DNA from: Gnetum montanum
Lineage: Eukaryota; Streptophyta; Gnetopsida; Gnetales; Gnetaceae
Direction: 5' to 3'
DNA length: 50,485 bases
NCBI GenBank assembly: GCA_015680685.1
Contig: MNCI01000252.1
Span: 1-50,485, forward strand
This document shows positions 11,636 to 22,641 of the stretch, piece after piece. The notes under the pieces were generated by a model. That model did not search any database and was not told where the DNA came from. It saw only the letters and a program-made list of their open reading frames with translations. Both the position numbers and the translations under genes were made by a program. Numbering within the stretch: the stretch's first letter is position 1; each line of letters opens with the position of its first letter.

Positions 11636-12362
11636 TATAACTCTTGTATTTCATACTTGCCAAGTAATTCCACATCATCTTGTGCCTTCTAAAATATCTA
11701 ATAAACTTCCCATATCATCTAATAATCTATCCATACTTTAGAAATTCATTATCCATTTCTTAAACATACCATAACCTTTTGTTGTTCAAGATTCCTTCTT
11801 CATAAACCTTAAATGCTAACTTGTTGAAAACCATGCATTGCTCATGACCCATGATCCTCTGGATAAGCTATATATCTTTCAAACATTTCATTTGACTTAT
11901 TTTTTCCAAGAAAAAAATCAATGAGAAATTTGAATTTTTTTAATGGTGACATTATAGTTACAATGTTTTAGGCACCTATGATGTCATATCTACGATGTCA
12001 CACATATAAAAATAGTATATATGCAAGTGGGAGTTAGGGAAACTTTTTGATTTCTCTCATTTATATCAAGAGAAGCTTTTGCACTTTTTTTCTTAGCCCT
12101 CTTGCACACTAGCTTCCAAAGGCAATAACTTCATCTTGGTAGCTTTGATTTTCAAAATTCTTAAATCTTGCTAATCCTAGAATGCTCAACTAAGTTGTGG
12201 GGAGCGGGGGTGTGGGCGAAGGAGGTGCATTATGAGATATAAGTGAACAAAAATTTGAGCCAAAAATTCTTAATGCCAAAAGATATTATAAGCATAAGTA
12301 CAAAGAGATAATAAGAATCTTAAAGTTAATAAATCAAACTAAGGCTAGAAAGATTTAAATTA
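11636..12362 (+). other. Element Z internal region right of A, no gene seen
   Basis: AT-rich sequence without family homology that I can recognise and without a useful reading frame. Most of it must belong to Z, because both A target duplications and the Z 3' LTR are intact around it. Confidence 0.4.
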
Positions 12363-12707
12363 TACTCTTAATAGACCATATAAACTATTTTAGGCCATAA
12401 TAAGCAAGGAAAAGGATATAATGGCATAAGTAACTAAAAGATATAACACCTAACGGGTTCCTTTTTGATTTGGATAGTACTCTTAATAGCCCATATGAAC
12501 TATTTTAGACCATAATAACCAAGGAAAAGGATACAAGGGCATAAGTAACTAAAAGATATAACACCTAAGGGGTTTCATTTTGATTTGGATAATACTCTTA
12601 ATAGAACAGATCAACTATTTTAGACCATAATAAGCAAGAAAAATGATAGTAGGTCATAAGTAACTAAAAGATATAACACCTAAGGAGTTCCTTTTTTAGA
12701 ATTTTTT
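12363..12707 (+). repeat. 115-bp tandem repeat, three copies
   Basis: Units start with TACTCTTAATAG at 12363, 12478 and 12593, an exact 115-bp period. Each contains ACTATTTTAG(A/G)CCATAATAA, GGCATAAGTAACTAAAAG or a close variant, and AACACCTAAGG. The copies differ by point changes only. They lie in the 3' internal region of Z, not in its LTR. Confidence 0.9.
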
Positions 12708-12824
12708 GAACTCTACAATCATAATAAGATAAGAACTTGATCTAACTAAGGGTATGGGCAAAATAAAGAACTATTAATAATTGATATGAATACCCTAATA
12801 ATTTCAAACCATTTTTGATTGTAG

Positions 12825-13358
12825 ATGGCCCCAAAGAGGATACCAGAAGGAGGACCTTCACAACACGGGAGAAAAAGACCAAAAACATGCAAAGAAGGAG
12901 GCTCAATCATATAACATTCATCAATAAACTCATACTATAGAGCACTTAGCCCAAGGAGAGGAAAAAATTCCACAAGCACCTAAACAAGGGCAGTGCCTCA
13001 TGCTATCAATAGATTGCCTTCAGGGCATCCAAGAAGATCGATCACGTCCACAATCATCGTGGAACTAAATTTTGGTCCCTTTATAGAATTTGCTCTAGAA
13101 GTAGTGAAGATGCAACTACAAGTGTCTCCATTATGGTCCACACTAACCAACAATGATGAATGGAACTTAGGAGAAACCTACAAATTCTACCAAAGCAAAT
13201 AGGTTGATGCTACAATGAAAATTGAAGGAGTCTCTCTGCCATACTTAGTAGAGAGGACATATGGAAAAAGAAGATAGGGACAAAAGAGGAAAAAATTTCT
13301 AGAAGCTTGATGACAAAGGGAAGAAGACAATGGAAGAGCCACCATTGCCCAAAATATG
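12825..13358 (+). pseudogene. Unrecognised ORF remnant in element Z
   Basis: A basic N-terminus, MAPKRIPEGGPSQHGRKRPK, follows the ATG at 12825. Coding-like sequence then continues across frame changes: IEHLAQGEEKIPQAPKQGQC (about 12915-12995), then VELNFGPFIEFALEVVKMQL and NDEWNLGETYKFYQSK (13060-13199), then VDATMKIEGVSLPYLVERTY after a stop. I do not recognise the family. Its place between gag/pol and the 3' LTR is where Athila-type elements carry an extra, env-like ORF. A captured host gene piece is equally possible. There is no counterpart in A, B, C or D. Confidence 0.4.
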
Positions 13359-13520
13359 AACTATATCAAGCCACTTCAAATTTTTTTTTGTCATGTAATT
13401 GTGTCATTTTTATACACACCATTGTGACAATCAAAGTTAGTCAATAATCCCATATCTTTCCAATATTTTGTAAGGAACTTATTCCTACTTTTGTTCACTC
13501 AAGGATGAGTTTTCATTCAA

Positions 13521-13531
13521 TCATGAGGGTA
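13521..13531 (+). other. Polypurine tract of element Z
   Basis: TCATGAGGGTA directly before the TG of the 3' LTR. The preceding 120 bases (AGTCAATAATCCCATA, CCAATATTTTGTAAGGAAC, GGATGAGTTTTCATTCA) are nearly the same as before the 3' LTRs of C and D. Confidence 0.75.
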
Positions 13532-14405
13532 TGATGAATCGTGTTTTTTAGTCGGTAAGATATCTTAGCCTTGGTTTCTTAGCCTTGATATTGGATCTTA
13601 TGCTACATTATCAGATATATGATATTACGGGATGTGTGCCTACCTATAAATATAATACTTGGATGCATGATTCAAAGAACTTTTATTCCCTCCTTAGGTG
13701 GACTCTTGCAATTTGTTTTCATAGCTTTAGTAATAGAATAATGCTTGTAGTGTGGTTAGAGTAGTTGTATGGAATATTTATTTAAGTAAAGTGTACTTAG
13801 GCATAGTTCATGACTAGAAATAAAGATTGAGATTTCTTTCCATCATTGTAGCATCCACTTAGTTTTACTATTTTACTTAGAATAGTGTTTATTGTTTTCT
13901 TAGTCTAATCATTTACATTTCCAAGTACTTTACTTTCCTGTTCATTAGTAAAGTGGAATGAGTACGACTAGTGTTGAAAATTTAAGTGTAATTGTTTGGT
14001 AATCCAAGTAGTCTTATTACTTGGTTCACCTAGTAGCATAACTCTTGTTAACCCAATAATAATTTGATGAGCCCAAGACATGTATAGTAAACTAGGATCA
14101 GATGCTCATCGCTCTAGGCTAGAGTAGATTTACATTACCATCATTACTTAGACTTAGGGATAAATTTCATTCTCCATTATGTTTATTGCTAGGAGTAATT
14201 AGGGCCTAACAACATCAATTATCATATGTGTCTTTGGACTAAACCATACATAAAGCTACCACGAGTCCAAGTGGGAAGACATCATCCTTGCAATCAATGC
14301 TTAACAATCAAGACATAACTAGTACCATCCATGAAATTTGACCAAATTGTGTATGAATGCTTGTGATTTGTAGGGGTGGGCATAGGGGGTACTTGCCACT
14401 CATCA
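13532..14405 (+). repeat. Element Z 3' LTR
   Basis: 874 bp, starting TGATGAATCG and ending CACTCATCA. TATA-like TATAAATATAA at 13645. The second half aligns with the truncated 5' LTR (42-574). The U5-side end resembles the LTR ends of C and D (GGTACTTGCCACTCATCA), while the U3 part is its own. Followed by CATAG. Confidence 0.85.
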
Positions 14406-14410
14406 CATAG

Positions 14411-15150
14411 TTTACTACAATTTATGTTCTTGAATAATAATACATTAGAAAAATTTATTTGATATATTTCATTAACAAATTAGAATAATGGATGTTCTCT
14501 ATTGCATTGGATTCTATTAAAGATAAAAATTTTCCTAACAATATTTTAATGTTTGCTGTTGATGTAGTTCTTATACCAAAAACTAAAGTTTAAATGAAGT
14601 TTATGCTTCAAGTTCTAGATGAGTTTTCTACTATCTTAGGGATGAAAGTCAATGTTAGCCAAACTAAAATGATGGTATGTGATACAAGATCTTTTGCAGA
14701 TGATTTCTATATCGAGTTAGAGAAAATTAAAATTATCTCTTCATATAAGGGTTTAGGCATCTCAATTTCAAATAGATATTCTTGGCAAGATTGCATTACT
14801 CAAAGGGTTTTAAACGCTATGCATGCTTTATATTTACTTCATAGTAAATGTGCACAAGAATAGATTTGGGCATGAAATATTTGCAAGCAAATGTATAATC
14901 AACTTATCCAACTAGTTCTATTATACAACTATAAAATTTGAGAATCCAGTTTACTTACAACACTATGAAAATGTTTAGAATATGTTCAAAATTTCTTTTG
15001 TATGAACTTCCAGTAAAGGTGCAAACTCTATATGATATTTTATTAGTAGAAGTAGATATACTACCGATAGAAACTATAGATCTTCAAAAATTTCTACAAC
15101 TTTAGAAAAAGATATTTACTAGGCATAGTGTCCACCTATACAATGAAGTT
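14411..15150 (+). pseudogene. LINE reverse transcriptase, C-terminal fragment
   Basis: The frame reads WMFSIALDSIKDKNFPNN, then MFAVDVVLIPKTK (14549-14590), which aligns with the LFADDVVL catalytic block of non-LTR RTs. The first catalytic Asp is Val here. After a stop, an open 89-codon stretch (14594-14863) includes LDEFSTILGMKVNVSQTKMM, ISSYKGLGIS and SWQDCITQRVLNAMHALYLL, the post-catalytic segment of LINE RTs. Weaker homology runs on to about 15130 (FLLYELPVKVQTLYDILL). It differs from the RTE-type LINE at 18485-28870. Element Z inserted at its left. Not functional. Confidence 0.75.
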
Positions 15151-15155
15151 TCTAC

Positions 15156-15311
15156 AACTTAAATAAGCTTTCTTACAAAATTCTTATGATGTTCCAAAAT
15201 ATCTTCCTCTCACTTTTTGATCTTTCCTTTGAACTCCTACAACTTCCTCTCTTTTCTTTCATAAAATTCTATAGTACTCTTCCTTCCTCACTACCTTCTC
15301 CACCTTACCTA
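15156..15311 (+). repeat. 156-bp perfect direct repeat, copy 1, ending at the gap
   Basis: Identical, base for base, to 17106-17261. It stops exactly at the first N of the gap. The sequence is pyrimidine-rich (CTTCCTCTCTTTTCTTTC) with no coding signal. Probably an assembly duplication. Confidence 0.9.
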
Positions 15312-15658
15312 NNNNNNNNNNNNNNNNNNNNNNNNNNNNNNNNNNNNNNNNNNNNNNNNNNNNNNNNNNNNNNNNNNNNNNNNNNNNNNNNNNNNNNNNN
15401 NNNNNNNNNNNNNNNNNNNNNNNNNNNNNNNNNNNNNNNNNNNNNNNNNNNNNNNNNNNNNNNNNNNNNNNNNNNNNNNNNNNNNNNNNNNNNNNNNNNN
15501 NNNNNNNNNNNNNNNNNNNNNNNNNNNNNNNNNNNNNNNNNNNNNNNNNNNNNNNNNNNNNNNNNNNNNNNNNNNNNNNNNNNNNNNNNNNNNNNNNNNN
15601 NNNNNNNNNNNNNNNNNNNNNNNNNNNNNNNNNNNNNNNNNNNNNNNNNNNNNNNNNN
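15312..15658. other. Assembly gap of 347 Ns
   Basis: Undetermined bases. The apparent ORFs running through it on both strands are artefacts of translating N. Confidence 0.99.
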
Positions 15659-17105
15659 TTTTCTTTTCAAAAGATCTATCCTAATCAAGATCAAGCTCTT
15701 TCCTCCTAGGTTCCTTTTTAGGCATTTTGTTGACTACTCTAAGCTTTCTACATTAAAATGTAGGAGGAGTCAAAACTAGTAATAAAGAGTATTTTATTTT
15801 TCTATCCATGAAGTAGATAAGGTTTTATGCTAAAGGTTTAAGGATATTACCGAAGAAGAGGTTTAAGTAAATATTTTAAAATCCAAAGATACTAAAAATG
15901 TTTAAAATTACAAATATTTAATATTTAATCCAAAAAACTCGTAGGGTAGATCTTAACATTAGATTACCCTAATTGACTTAAAGCAAGCCCTTAGAGATTG
16001 GGTCTTGGTAATAAACTTACTGTAAATCTCTTTAGAACCAATCATTACACACATCTTATAATGTTAGGTCTTAACTGTGCCTCACCACATATTGTGAGAT
16101 TCAACTACTTAGTATCATGGTTTTGGTTGAGCCTACATTCACACATAATCTTACAAATCAACATCCAATATTAGAAATCTAGCCTAACCTTTGTTTTAGT
16201 AGGATGGGGTTCAATAAAGAATAACCAAATACTACATGCAAAGAGACATCTCAAAGATCTATGATTTCAATTACCAATTGAACAAAACCCAACTATAAAT
16301 ATGGAAATGGAAATGCTTGATTACATTCTTATGAGACCACAAAGTATCTATAGGAAAAAAAATAATTTATTACAAGGCTTTTATATGGTAATGATAAGTC
16401 TTGAACACCTTATTAAGAAAATGACCCAAAATTGACACCACTAGCTCAAATAAATGTGGTGAAGTTATTGCCTAAATATTATATTTAAGTTTAAGAACAT
16501 TAAAGAAAGGAAAATTTATAGAGATATGCTCTTCACCTTCCACTACTACACATATATAAAACCTATAGATGCATTGTTCTCTTTGAAGATTAAAACAACC
16601 CCTTGATTCAATTAATAGATAGTACGATTGTACATGAACACATATGATTGCCACCTTGCCTTGTCGAGAAACAATAGCAAATAAGATAAAATATATCATT
16701 TTATCTTATTTTCTTTCATGCTTTCAATTTCAAAATATTTTCAAAATAGCAACAAAATCCACAAAATTTGAGTAGACTATCATTTGATTTCAAGGAAAAG
16801 TCAAAATAATCATAAAATATTCAAGAGGAAAATTTGACACAATTTTTATCATATAAAAAAAACTCACTAAAAAACCATAAATTAAATTAGACAGAATTTT
16901 AACATAAATTTTATACAAAATAAAATAGTACAAAAAATCTTATAGAATCTCAACTTAGCAAATGAAATATAAAATAATAACAAAGAACTAAGGAATAAAA
17001 AGGTATATGAAATCCTTAACAAAATAAGTAGCATCATGAGTAGAAAATTAAATAAGCCTTCTTACGGAACAAAATTTTCAAAGTAGGATAATAACATGAC
17101 TAGAA
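15659..17105. other. Unassigned AT-rich DNA
   Basis: No conserved reading frame, terminal repeat or RNA signature is visible. The longest ORF (16472-16699, minus) has no recognisable motif and is probably chance. Confidence 0.5.
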
Positions 17106-17261
17106 AACTTAAATAAGCTTTCTTACAAAATTCTTATGATGTTCCAAAATATCTTCCTCTCACTTTTTGATCTTTCCTTTGAACTCCTACAACTTCCTCT
17201 CTTTTCTTTCATAAAATTCTATAGTACTCTTCCTTCCTCACTACCTTCTCCACCTTACCTA
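17106..17261 (+). repeat. 156-bp perfect direct repeat, copy 2
   Basis: Identical to 15156-15311, 1950 bases downstream. Here the sequence continues without interruption into ACCTAAAGTG, so this copy is the one embedded in contiguous sequence. Confidence 0.9.
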
Positions 17262-18484
17262 CCTAAAGTGAAAAATGATTAATGCATTACATAATGGGAT
17301 GGATAAGACTATTTATGGGGTCTCAATTTTACGTGTGAAGTAACATGTGCCCTAATATGCATTGAAAGATATGTGCCTTTTTCTATATGATTAACATGCA
17401 TCTGTACATGCATGTGAGCATGCATGTACTTCTTTTTTGCATGCTTGACACATTGCCTAAGCATGTTTCATACCAAAATCTAACATGGAACTAACTAACT
17501 AAAAAAATATAAGAAAAAAATTTATAACTGAAATCCTAATAAAACAAGGATCAAACCCTATGTGTTAGAACATCCTATACATACTAGTATAATCAAAATT
17601 TTAATATGGCATTAACTTAATGTGCTTTCTCAAGGAGGTTTCTTTTATAAGTACATAGGACCAAATAAAAATATTTGAACTCTAATTTAAAAATGTATAA
17701 TTATAAATTTTGTGGTCTATATATTGATGATGCTTCAAATCCTACATGAACAAAGGATTATTTTATCATATGTGCATAATATAGAATAAATTATCCATAA
17801 TTAGATATTAATGATAATATAACATCTATAAGAAAAGAAAAAAACTTCCAAAGATAATTGGATTTCAACATTTAATAATTAATTATCTAAAATATTTATA
17901 ACTAAAAATAAGTGCTAGTAAGTAGTAAATGATACAAAAATTTAACAAAATACTGTCACAAATAGCTTATATTCATTGTAAATAAAACATTAAGTCAATG
18001 CTATTACTTAACACATAGGATATAAGAAACATATTAAAGCATAACTAATAGCTTTAAATTAAATGATTAACCTTATATAAAATTTTAGATTGTGAGAACA
18101 AAACAACATATTCTAATACCATGTAAGAAAATTATACTAAGGTGTAAATTGTGATACTAGAAATTTTATGATAGTGAGAATAATTAAAGAAAAAAAGAGT
18201 TGTAACCCCAAGACACTCTTCCAAGGATGATTTAAGTTATTTCTATTACTAATGAAGGAATGCCTTACTATTTAACTCATTAGACACTAATAAAACAACA
18301 TAAGTCTAACTAGGAACATGGCTCTTCATATCAAAATTATATTAACAAATAAATAAATGTATTGATCAAGTTTTAATTATAAAATTATGTCAAATTAGTA
18401 TTCTCATTTGAATAAAACCTATAACCTATATATCACAGTTGCATGATTTAACCAACCAAGTAATTCTCTTTATAACAAAATCAT
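17262..18484. other. Unassigned AT-rich DNA
   Basis: No gene or repeat family recognised. There is a small cluster of CATGCATG-type palindromes at 17390-17435, and (AAAT)n-like low complexity at 18345 and 18486. Confidence 0.5.
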
Positions 18485-19600
18485 ATAAATAAATAAATAA
18501 ATATAACAATAATTATTATTATCATCTTAGAATTTTCTTAATAAAATGGAGTTAGCTACATGAGTTCTTTTTTACCATTTTCCTCTATGAATTGCTAGAT
18601 CTTGGTTATTTACAATTTTCTTATATCATCTTTAGTTGTTTTCCCCATGTTCTTTTTGGTCTTCCTATAATAGTGATATAGTAACATTATTTTATAGGCT
18701 CATTGTTTGATCTTCTTTGTACATGCCTAAACCATCTAAGTTATCATTCTTATAACTTATCTAAAATAGAATTCACTCCAAATCTTCCTCGATAGTTTAT
18801 CTCTTTTAGTAACATTCAACATTCATCTAAGCATTCTCATTTCTACTACACTGATTTGTTATTCATGCCTTTTATGTACTACCTAACATTCAACATCATA
18901 TAAGATAGAAGGCCTAATTGTATCATGTAAATTTCTTACTTTAGTTGTATTGGTGTTCTTTTAACACTTAGAACACCATTAGCTTATCTTCATTTTTACC
19001 AGCATGTATCATTTTTATTTCTTATAACTTTATCAATTTCACCATTTGATTGGAGGGTTAATCCTAAGTAGTAGAATTATTTGCAATAAGAGACTTTTTA
19101 ACCTTGAATTTTAACTTCTATTTCACCATTGTTTATGCTATTGTTAAAATTACATTCCATAAATTTGATCTTACTTATGCTAATATTTAAGTCTTTTGAT
19201 TCTAGATCATGTCTCCACTTGTCCATTTTAGAAGCAATATTTTCTAGAGTTGTATCTACCAACACAATATCATATGCAAATAACCTATACTAAGGGATTT
19301 TATCTTATATTTCCTTTGTTAATTTATCTATAAAAATGGCAAATAAGTATAGGCTAAGTAGATATCTTGGATGTAGAGCTAATGTAACTAGAAAATCAGA
19401 TGTTATTACAGAAGTTGTTCTAATTTTAGTAGAAGCTTTTTCATACATATCTTAAATCACTTTAATATCTTTGTTAATATCTCTAGATACTTTGTCATTT
19501 AGTTTTTCTAACTCAATGAAAATTATATGCAGATTCTCTTTATGTTTTCTAAATTTTTCGATTAATTATTGAATCATAAAAACATCTTCTAAAGTAGATC
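18485..19600 (-). pseudogene. RTE-type LINE, 3' half (RT C-terminus and tail)
   Basis: Read on the minus strand from 19600: DINKDIKVI*DMYEKASTKIRTT (about 19500-19420), LSLYLFAIFIDKLTKEI, then RLFAYDIVLVDTTLENIASK (about 19290-19225), matching the LFADDIVLVDE block of plant RTE elements with Asp to Tyr in the catalytic pair. Next are MDKWRHDLESKDLNIS, a core relic RMLRWM-like near 18830, and GRPKRTWGK-like sequence near 18650. The end ATGTAGCTAACTCCATTTTA with an AAT/AAAT tail (18485-18560) resembles the RTE 3' terminus. It continues at 26956 across element B. Confidence 0.8.
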
Positions 19601-20603
19601 TGATGAGTGGCGGGTATCCCTACACTCAACCATGCGAATACGAGCATCACACACACGATTCGGTCACACTCCGTAGACTAAATGCCTACATGCCACAAGG
19701 AACACTTGGGGTTAATTAATCGTTGTCTTCCCAAGCTTGCTTGTATGTGTCATGGTGTATGGTTAAGCAAGTCTGAGGTATATGATTTTCATGGTATTTT
19801 CAGTTTTTCTCCTATGCTAAGAGGAAAGGGTTGAGAAGCTAAGTCTAACTCTAACAAATACACTAAGTTCCTAGCATCAGCATCTGTTCCCACTTGCTGT
19901 ACACACCCTGAACTATGCAACTGTGGCTACCAAACGCTAATCGTTACTAGGATCACCACACGTAACGCACATGCTCAAAGTGGTTGTACTGATGCACTTA
20001 ACTAACCTAAGTGTGATAAGCATCCATTCCTCGGCTAACCATATACATCCTTGAATGCCCGTAACCAAGTCGTACTTATCCCAAATTCTAGGAGTTGAGG
20101 GTGAGAAAGCCTAATCACGATGAGTAGCCAATACCTTGATTAGTCATACACATTCGTAAATGCTCGTAATCAAGTCATACTCATGCCACGCTAACAACAG
20201 GTAATAAATAACATGGAAGAAATAACATGTAATAAATCCTATCCATGTACTGTAAGGTTTATCCACAAAGCTCGTCTTTATTTCCGTACACAACTTGTGT
20301 TCAGGTATAAAGTTGCTCAAATAAAGATCCGTTTACTTGGGGACTCCTACTGCGAGCACATGGAAATTAATCTATCTCTGGGGTGATCAATCTGCCAGAG
20401 TGTCGCTAATTTAAACCTATGATTTTAATAAGGGGAGTGTTGCCTCTTATTTATAGATATGACGGTGGACCGTGATATTGTGTACGCGATATTGTAGGGG
20501 ATGACATGATATCGCGTACGCGATATCACATGGGATGCGATATCATGACAGCTGCAATATCGCGTACGCAATATCGCGGCTCATGCGATATCGCATCCCA
20601 TCA
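19601..20603 (-). repeat. Element B 3' LTR
   Basis: 1003 bp, running from TGATGAGTGGCGGG to CGCATCCCATCA. The U3 terminus holds a dense array of GATATCGCG/CGCGATATC units (about 20465-20600), longer than in the 5' LTR of the same element. TATA complement at 20448-20455. There is an internal duplication-like pair around 20020-20180, where ATACATCCTTGAATGCCCGTAACCAAGTCGTAC is echoed about 120 bases later. Confidence 0.9.
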
Positions 20604-20614
20604 TACCCCCATGA
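20604..20614 (-). other. Polypurine tract of element B
   Basis: TACCCCCATGA on the plus strand, TCATGGGGGTA in the element sense, directly against the 3' LTR. Confidence 0.8.
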
Positions 20615-22373
20615 CTAAATGAAAACTCGTCCTCGAGTTCATTACAATGATATTGGGTAGGTATGGAATTATTGAGGGAATGGAACTAATGGGATGACAT
20701 GTGAACGAATCATTATTACAAGACTTGACACAACTGGTGTATATGACAACAAGGGTGAACACCTTATTACATTGACATCAAGCCACATTTGGTAGCTTGA
20801 GAGAAAAGAGAAGAGAGAAGAGAAGAGAAAAAGAGAGAAGAAGTCTTGCTACTACCAATGCCCAAATTGCACCTTTTGTTGTCCATTCGTAAGCGCATCA
20901 TCAATCTTGCTCCTTGCATAGTTGCTTTCAGCACTACTCCATTCCAAGTGCTTCCTTCAGATTTGGTCTGTTGTTGCATGATCACCATCTACACACACAA
21001 CACAGTCTTATATTAGCAAGGGTAAATAAATTTCAATGTGATTATACCTTGCTTCGATGTAAGTCCATTGGCTGGGTTGTGGCATGGCTGATATGGATTT
21101 GGAAATATATAGATGTTGACTACCGATGGTGTAGGGGTAGGAAGAAAATCGAAAAAATTTGGGGCTAGGAGAAAATCGAAAAAATCAGGCCCTATAACCC
21201 CATGACTAATCGCAAACCTCTGGTAGCAATAGAATGGAGAAAGAAAAAGAATAAGAAAGAGGAAGAAAAAGAGACAACTAAGACATTGATAAAAGAGATG
21301 TCAAGATGGAAATGAACAAAATAAGATTAATTGCAAAATGTTAAGAAAAAGAAGTTAACTAATGCACCAAATAGGAATGTCAGTGGGTCCTTCCCAAAGC
21401 AGGCTCATGCCCTTAGTGCCCTTACAAATCCACATTCAAAGAGTTCGTAGGCTCTGGGAATGTTCTTTGGAACAAGAGTTAAAGTCTGAACTGTGAGAAT
21501 TTACCAAAAAGAAAGCAATGCTTCTACTAAAATATACACTAATGATACAACTGACAATGAGGTGAATAATGGAGAGAAGGGTGGAGAGAAGTGGATGGAA
21601 TGGAATTCCAAGAATAAGGTGGTGTATAGCCCCTTGTGTGTTTCATGATTAGTGTGACCTGGCAAATCTCATTCCAACTCTAGCCTCAAACCAACCTCAT
21701 TTAGTGACTTCGCATCAATACACTGGGCCAAACCATCCACTAGAGTAACAAGAATGCATCTCCAAGAGCCACCACCATTCCGACGAAACAAATGAGAGAA
21801 TGGGAAGCGAGAAGTGCCTTAGTTAGAGGGAACACTTTGGTTCCATAACTAGTGCTTGTAGCCCAAAATTATCTCATCTGAGAGGTGTGCTTTGAATCCT
21901 CACTTTGGTTTTCTTTTTGTGTTTGGTATTTTTATGTGTGAGGACCACACCATGCAAAGACTTCTTATTTTTATTGTCTTAGCTTCTGAAGAGTGGGTAA
22001 CATCGAAACAGCAAGAAAACTCAAGAAGAAAACATCCAAGCACCCAAGTGAATGGCCAACACCAATGCACCAAGTTCCCTTGAAGTCATACCCTTTTCAA
22101 ACTTTGAGTCTTTCCTTAGTTTGAGAAGTACCCAGTCACTGATTCATTAAAGTTCTTATTAGGAAAGGGGACTGTACATTTCCAAGTCAAGAGAAACCAT
22201 AGACTTTAGTGGATGGATGGATGAAGTGGATTCATTTCTTGCCATATCAAAAGAATACACTTTAGTGTCAACATTGTAACTTAAAGGTAAAAACCAAACA
22301 TGAGCAGTCAATGAAAAATAGTTCATACTATCGTTTCGAACACTTATTGAGTGACGAACTTACATGGTGGATG

Positions 22374-22416
<43 letters not shown>

Positions 22417-22635
22417 AAATGGAAAAGTACAACAATGTTGTAAAATAAAAACAAGAAAAGTTAAAGAAATGTGCAAAACAAAAATGAAAAAAGTTAAAGA
22501 AATTTGTAAAACAAAAATGTGTAAAACAAAAAGGTGCAAAAAAAAACTTAAAAAGAACTGAGGGCGCCATATGATTAGCATAGGTAGCCATCTCCCCCAT
22601 GACTGAATTGTAAGGGAGAGATCTGAAATAATGAG
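20615..22635 (-). other. Element B 3' internal non-coding region
   Basis: Colinear with A 5447-7368. It includes the conserved block at about 20790-20990 (minus strand MVIMQQQT...TWNGVVLK...NKRCNLGIG) and a segment shared with all copies (ACCACACCATGCAAAGACTT near 21943). No gene is called. Confidence 0.6.
22375..22412 (+). repeat. (CA)19 microsatellite
   Basis: Uninterrupted CA dinucleotides for 38 bases inside element B. They are absent at the homologous place in A, so they arose after the lineages split. Confidence 0.95.
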
Positions 22636-22641
22636 TGCTTG

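Larger units (their letters stand above)
42..14405 (+). mobile_element. Element Z: gag-only Athila-like LTR retrotransposon, partial and nested
   Basis: Z runs from a truncated 5' LTR (42-574) through a degenerate PBS, a gag remnant and a long 3' internal region to a polypurine tract and a 3' LTR (13532-14405). It is followed by CATAG (14406-14410), the expected 5-bp target duplication; the left copy is outside the window. Element A (4651-11630) is inserted in it. No RT, RNase H or integrase can be found in either internal part. Gag and the 3' end are clearly related to elements A-D, but the LTR U3 and about 1.8 kb before the 3' LTR are not. It inserted into a LINE RT fragment (14411-15150). 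The element is inactive. Confidence 0.75.

Noticed and set aside
12363-12707. Tandem repeats considered as a CRISPR-like or satellite array
   Set aside because: Units are contiguous with no unique spacers and only three copies lie inside a retrotransposon, so they are an ordinary internal tandem repeat.
15186-15779. 197-codon and 129-codon ORFs across the gap
   Set aside because: They consist mostly of N; the real sequence at both ends is non-coding.
16472-16699. Minus-strand 75-codon ORF
   Set aside because: No motif, no homology to other parts of the window, AT-rich surroundings; indistinguishable from chance.
17390-17435. Cluster of CATGCATG palindromes
   Set aside because: Resembles plant RY-type sites, but no gene or element lies next to it; too short to support a regulatory call.
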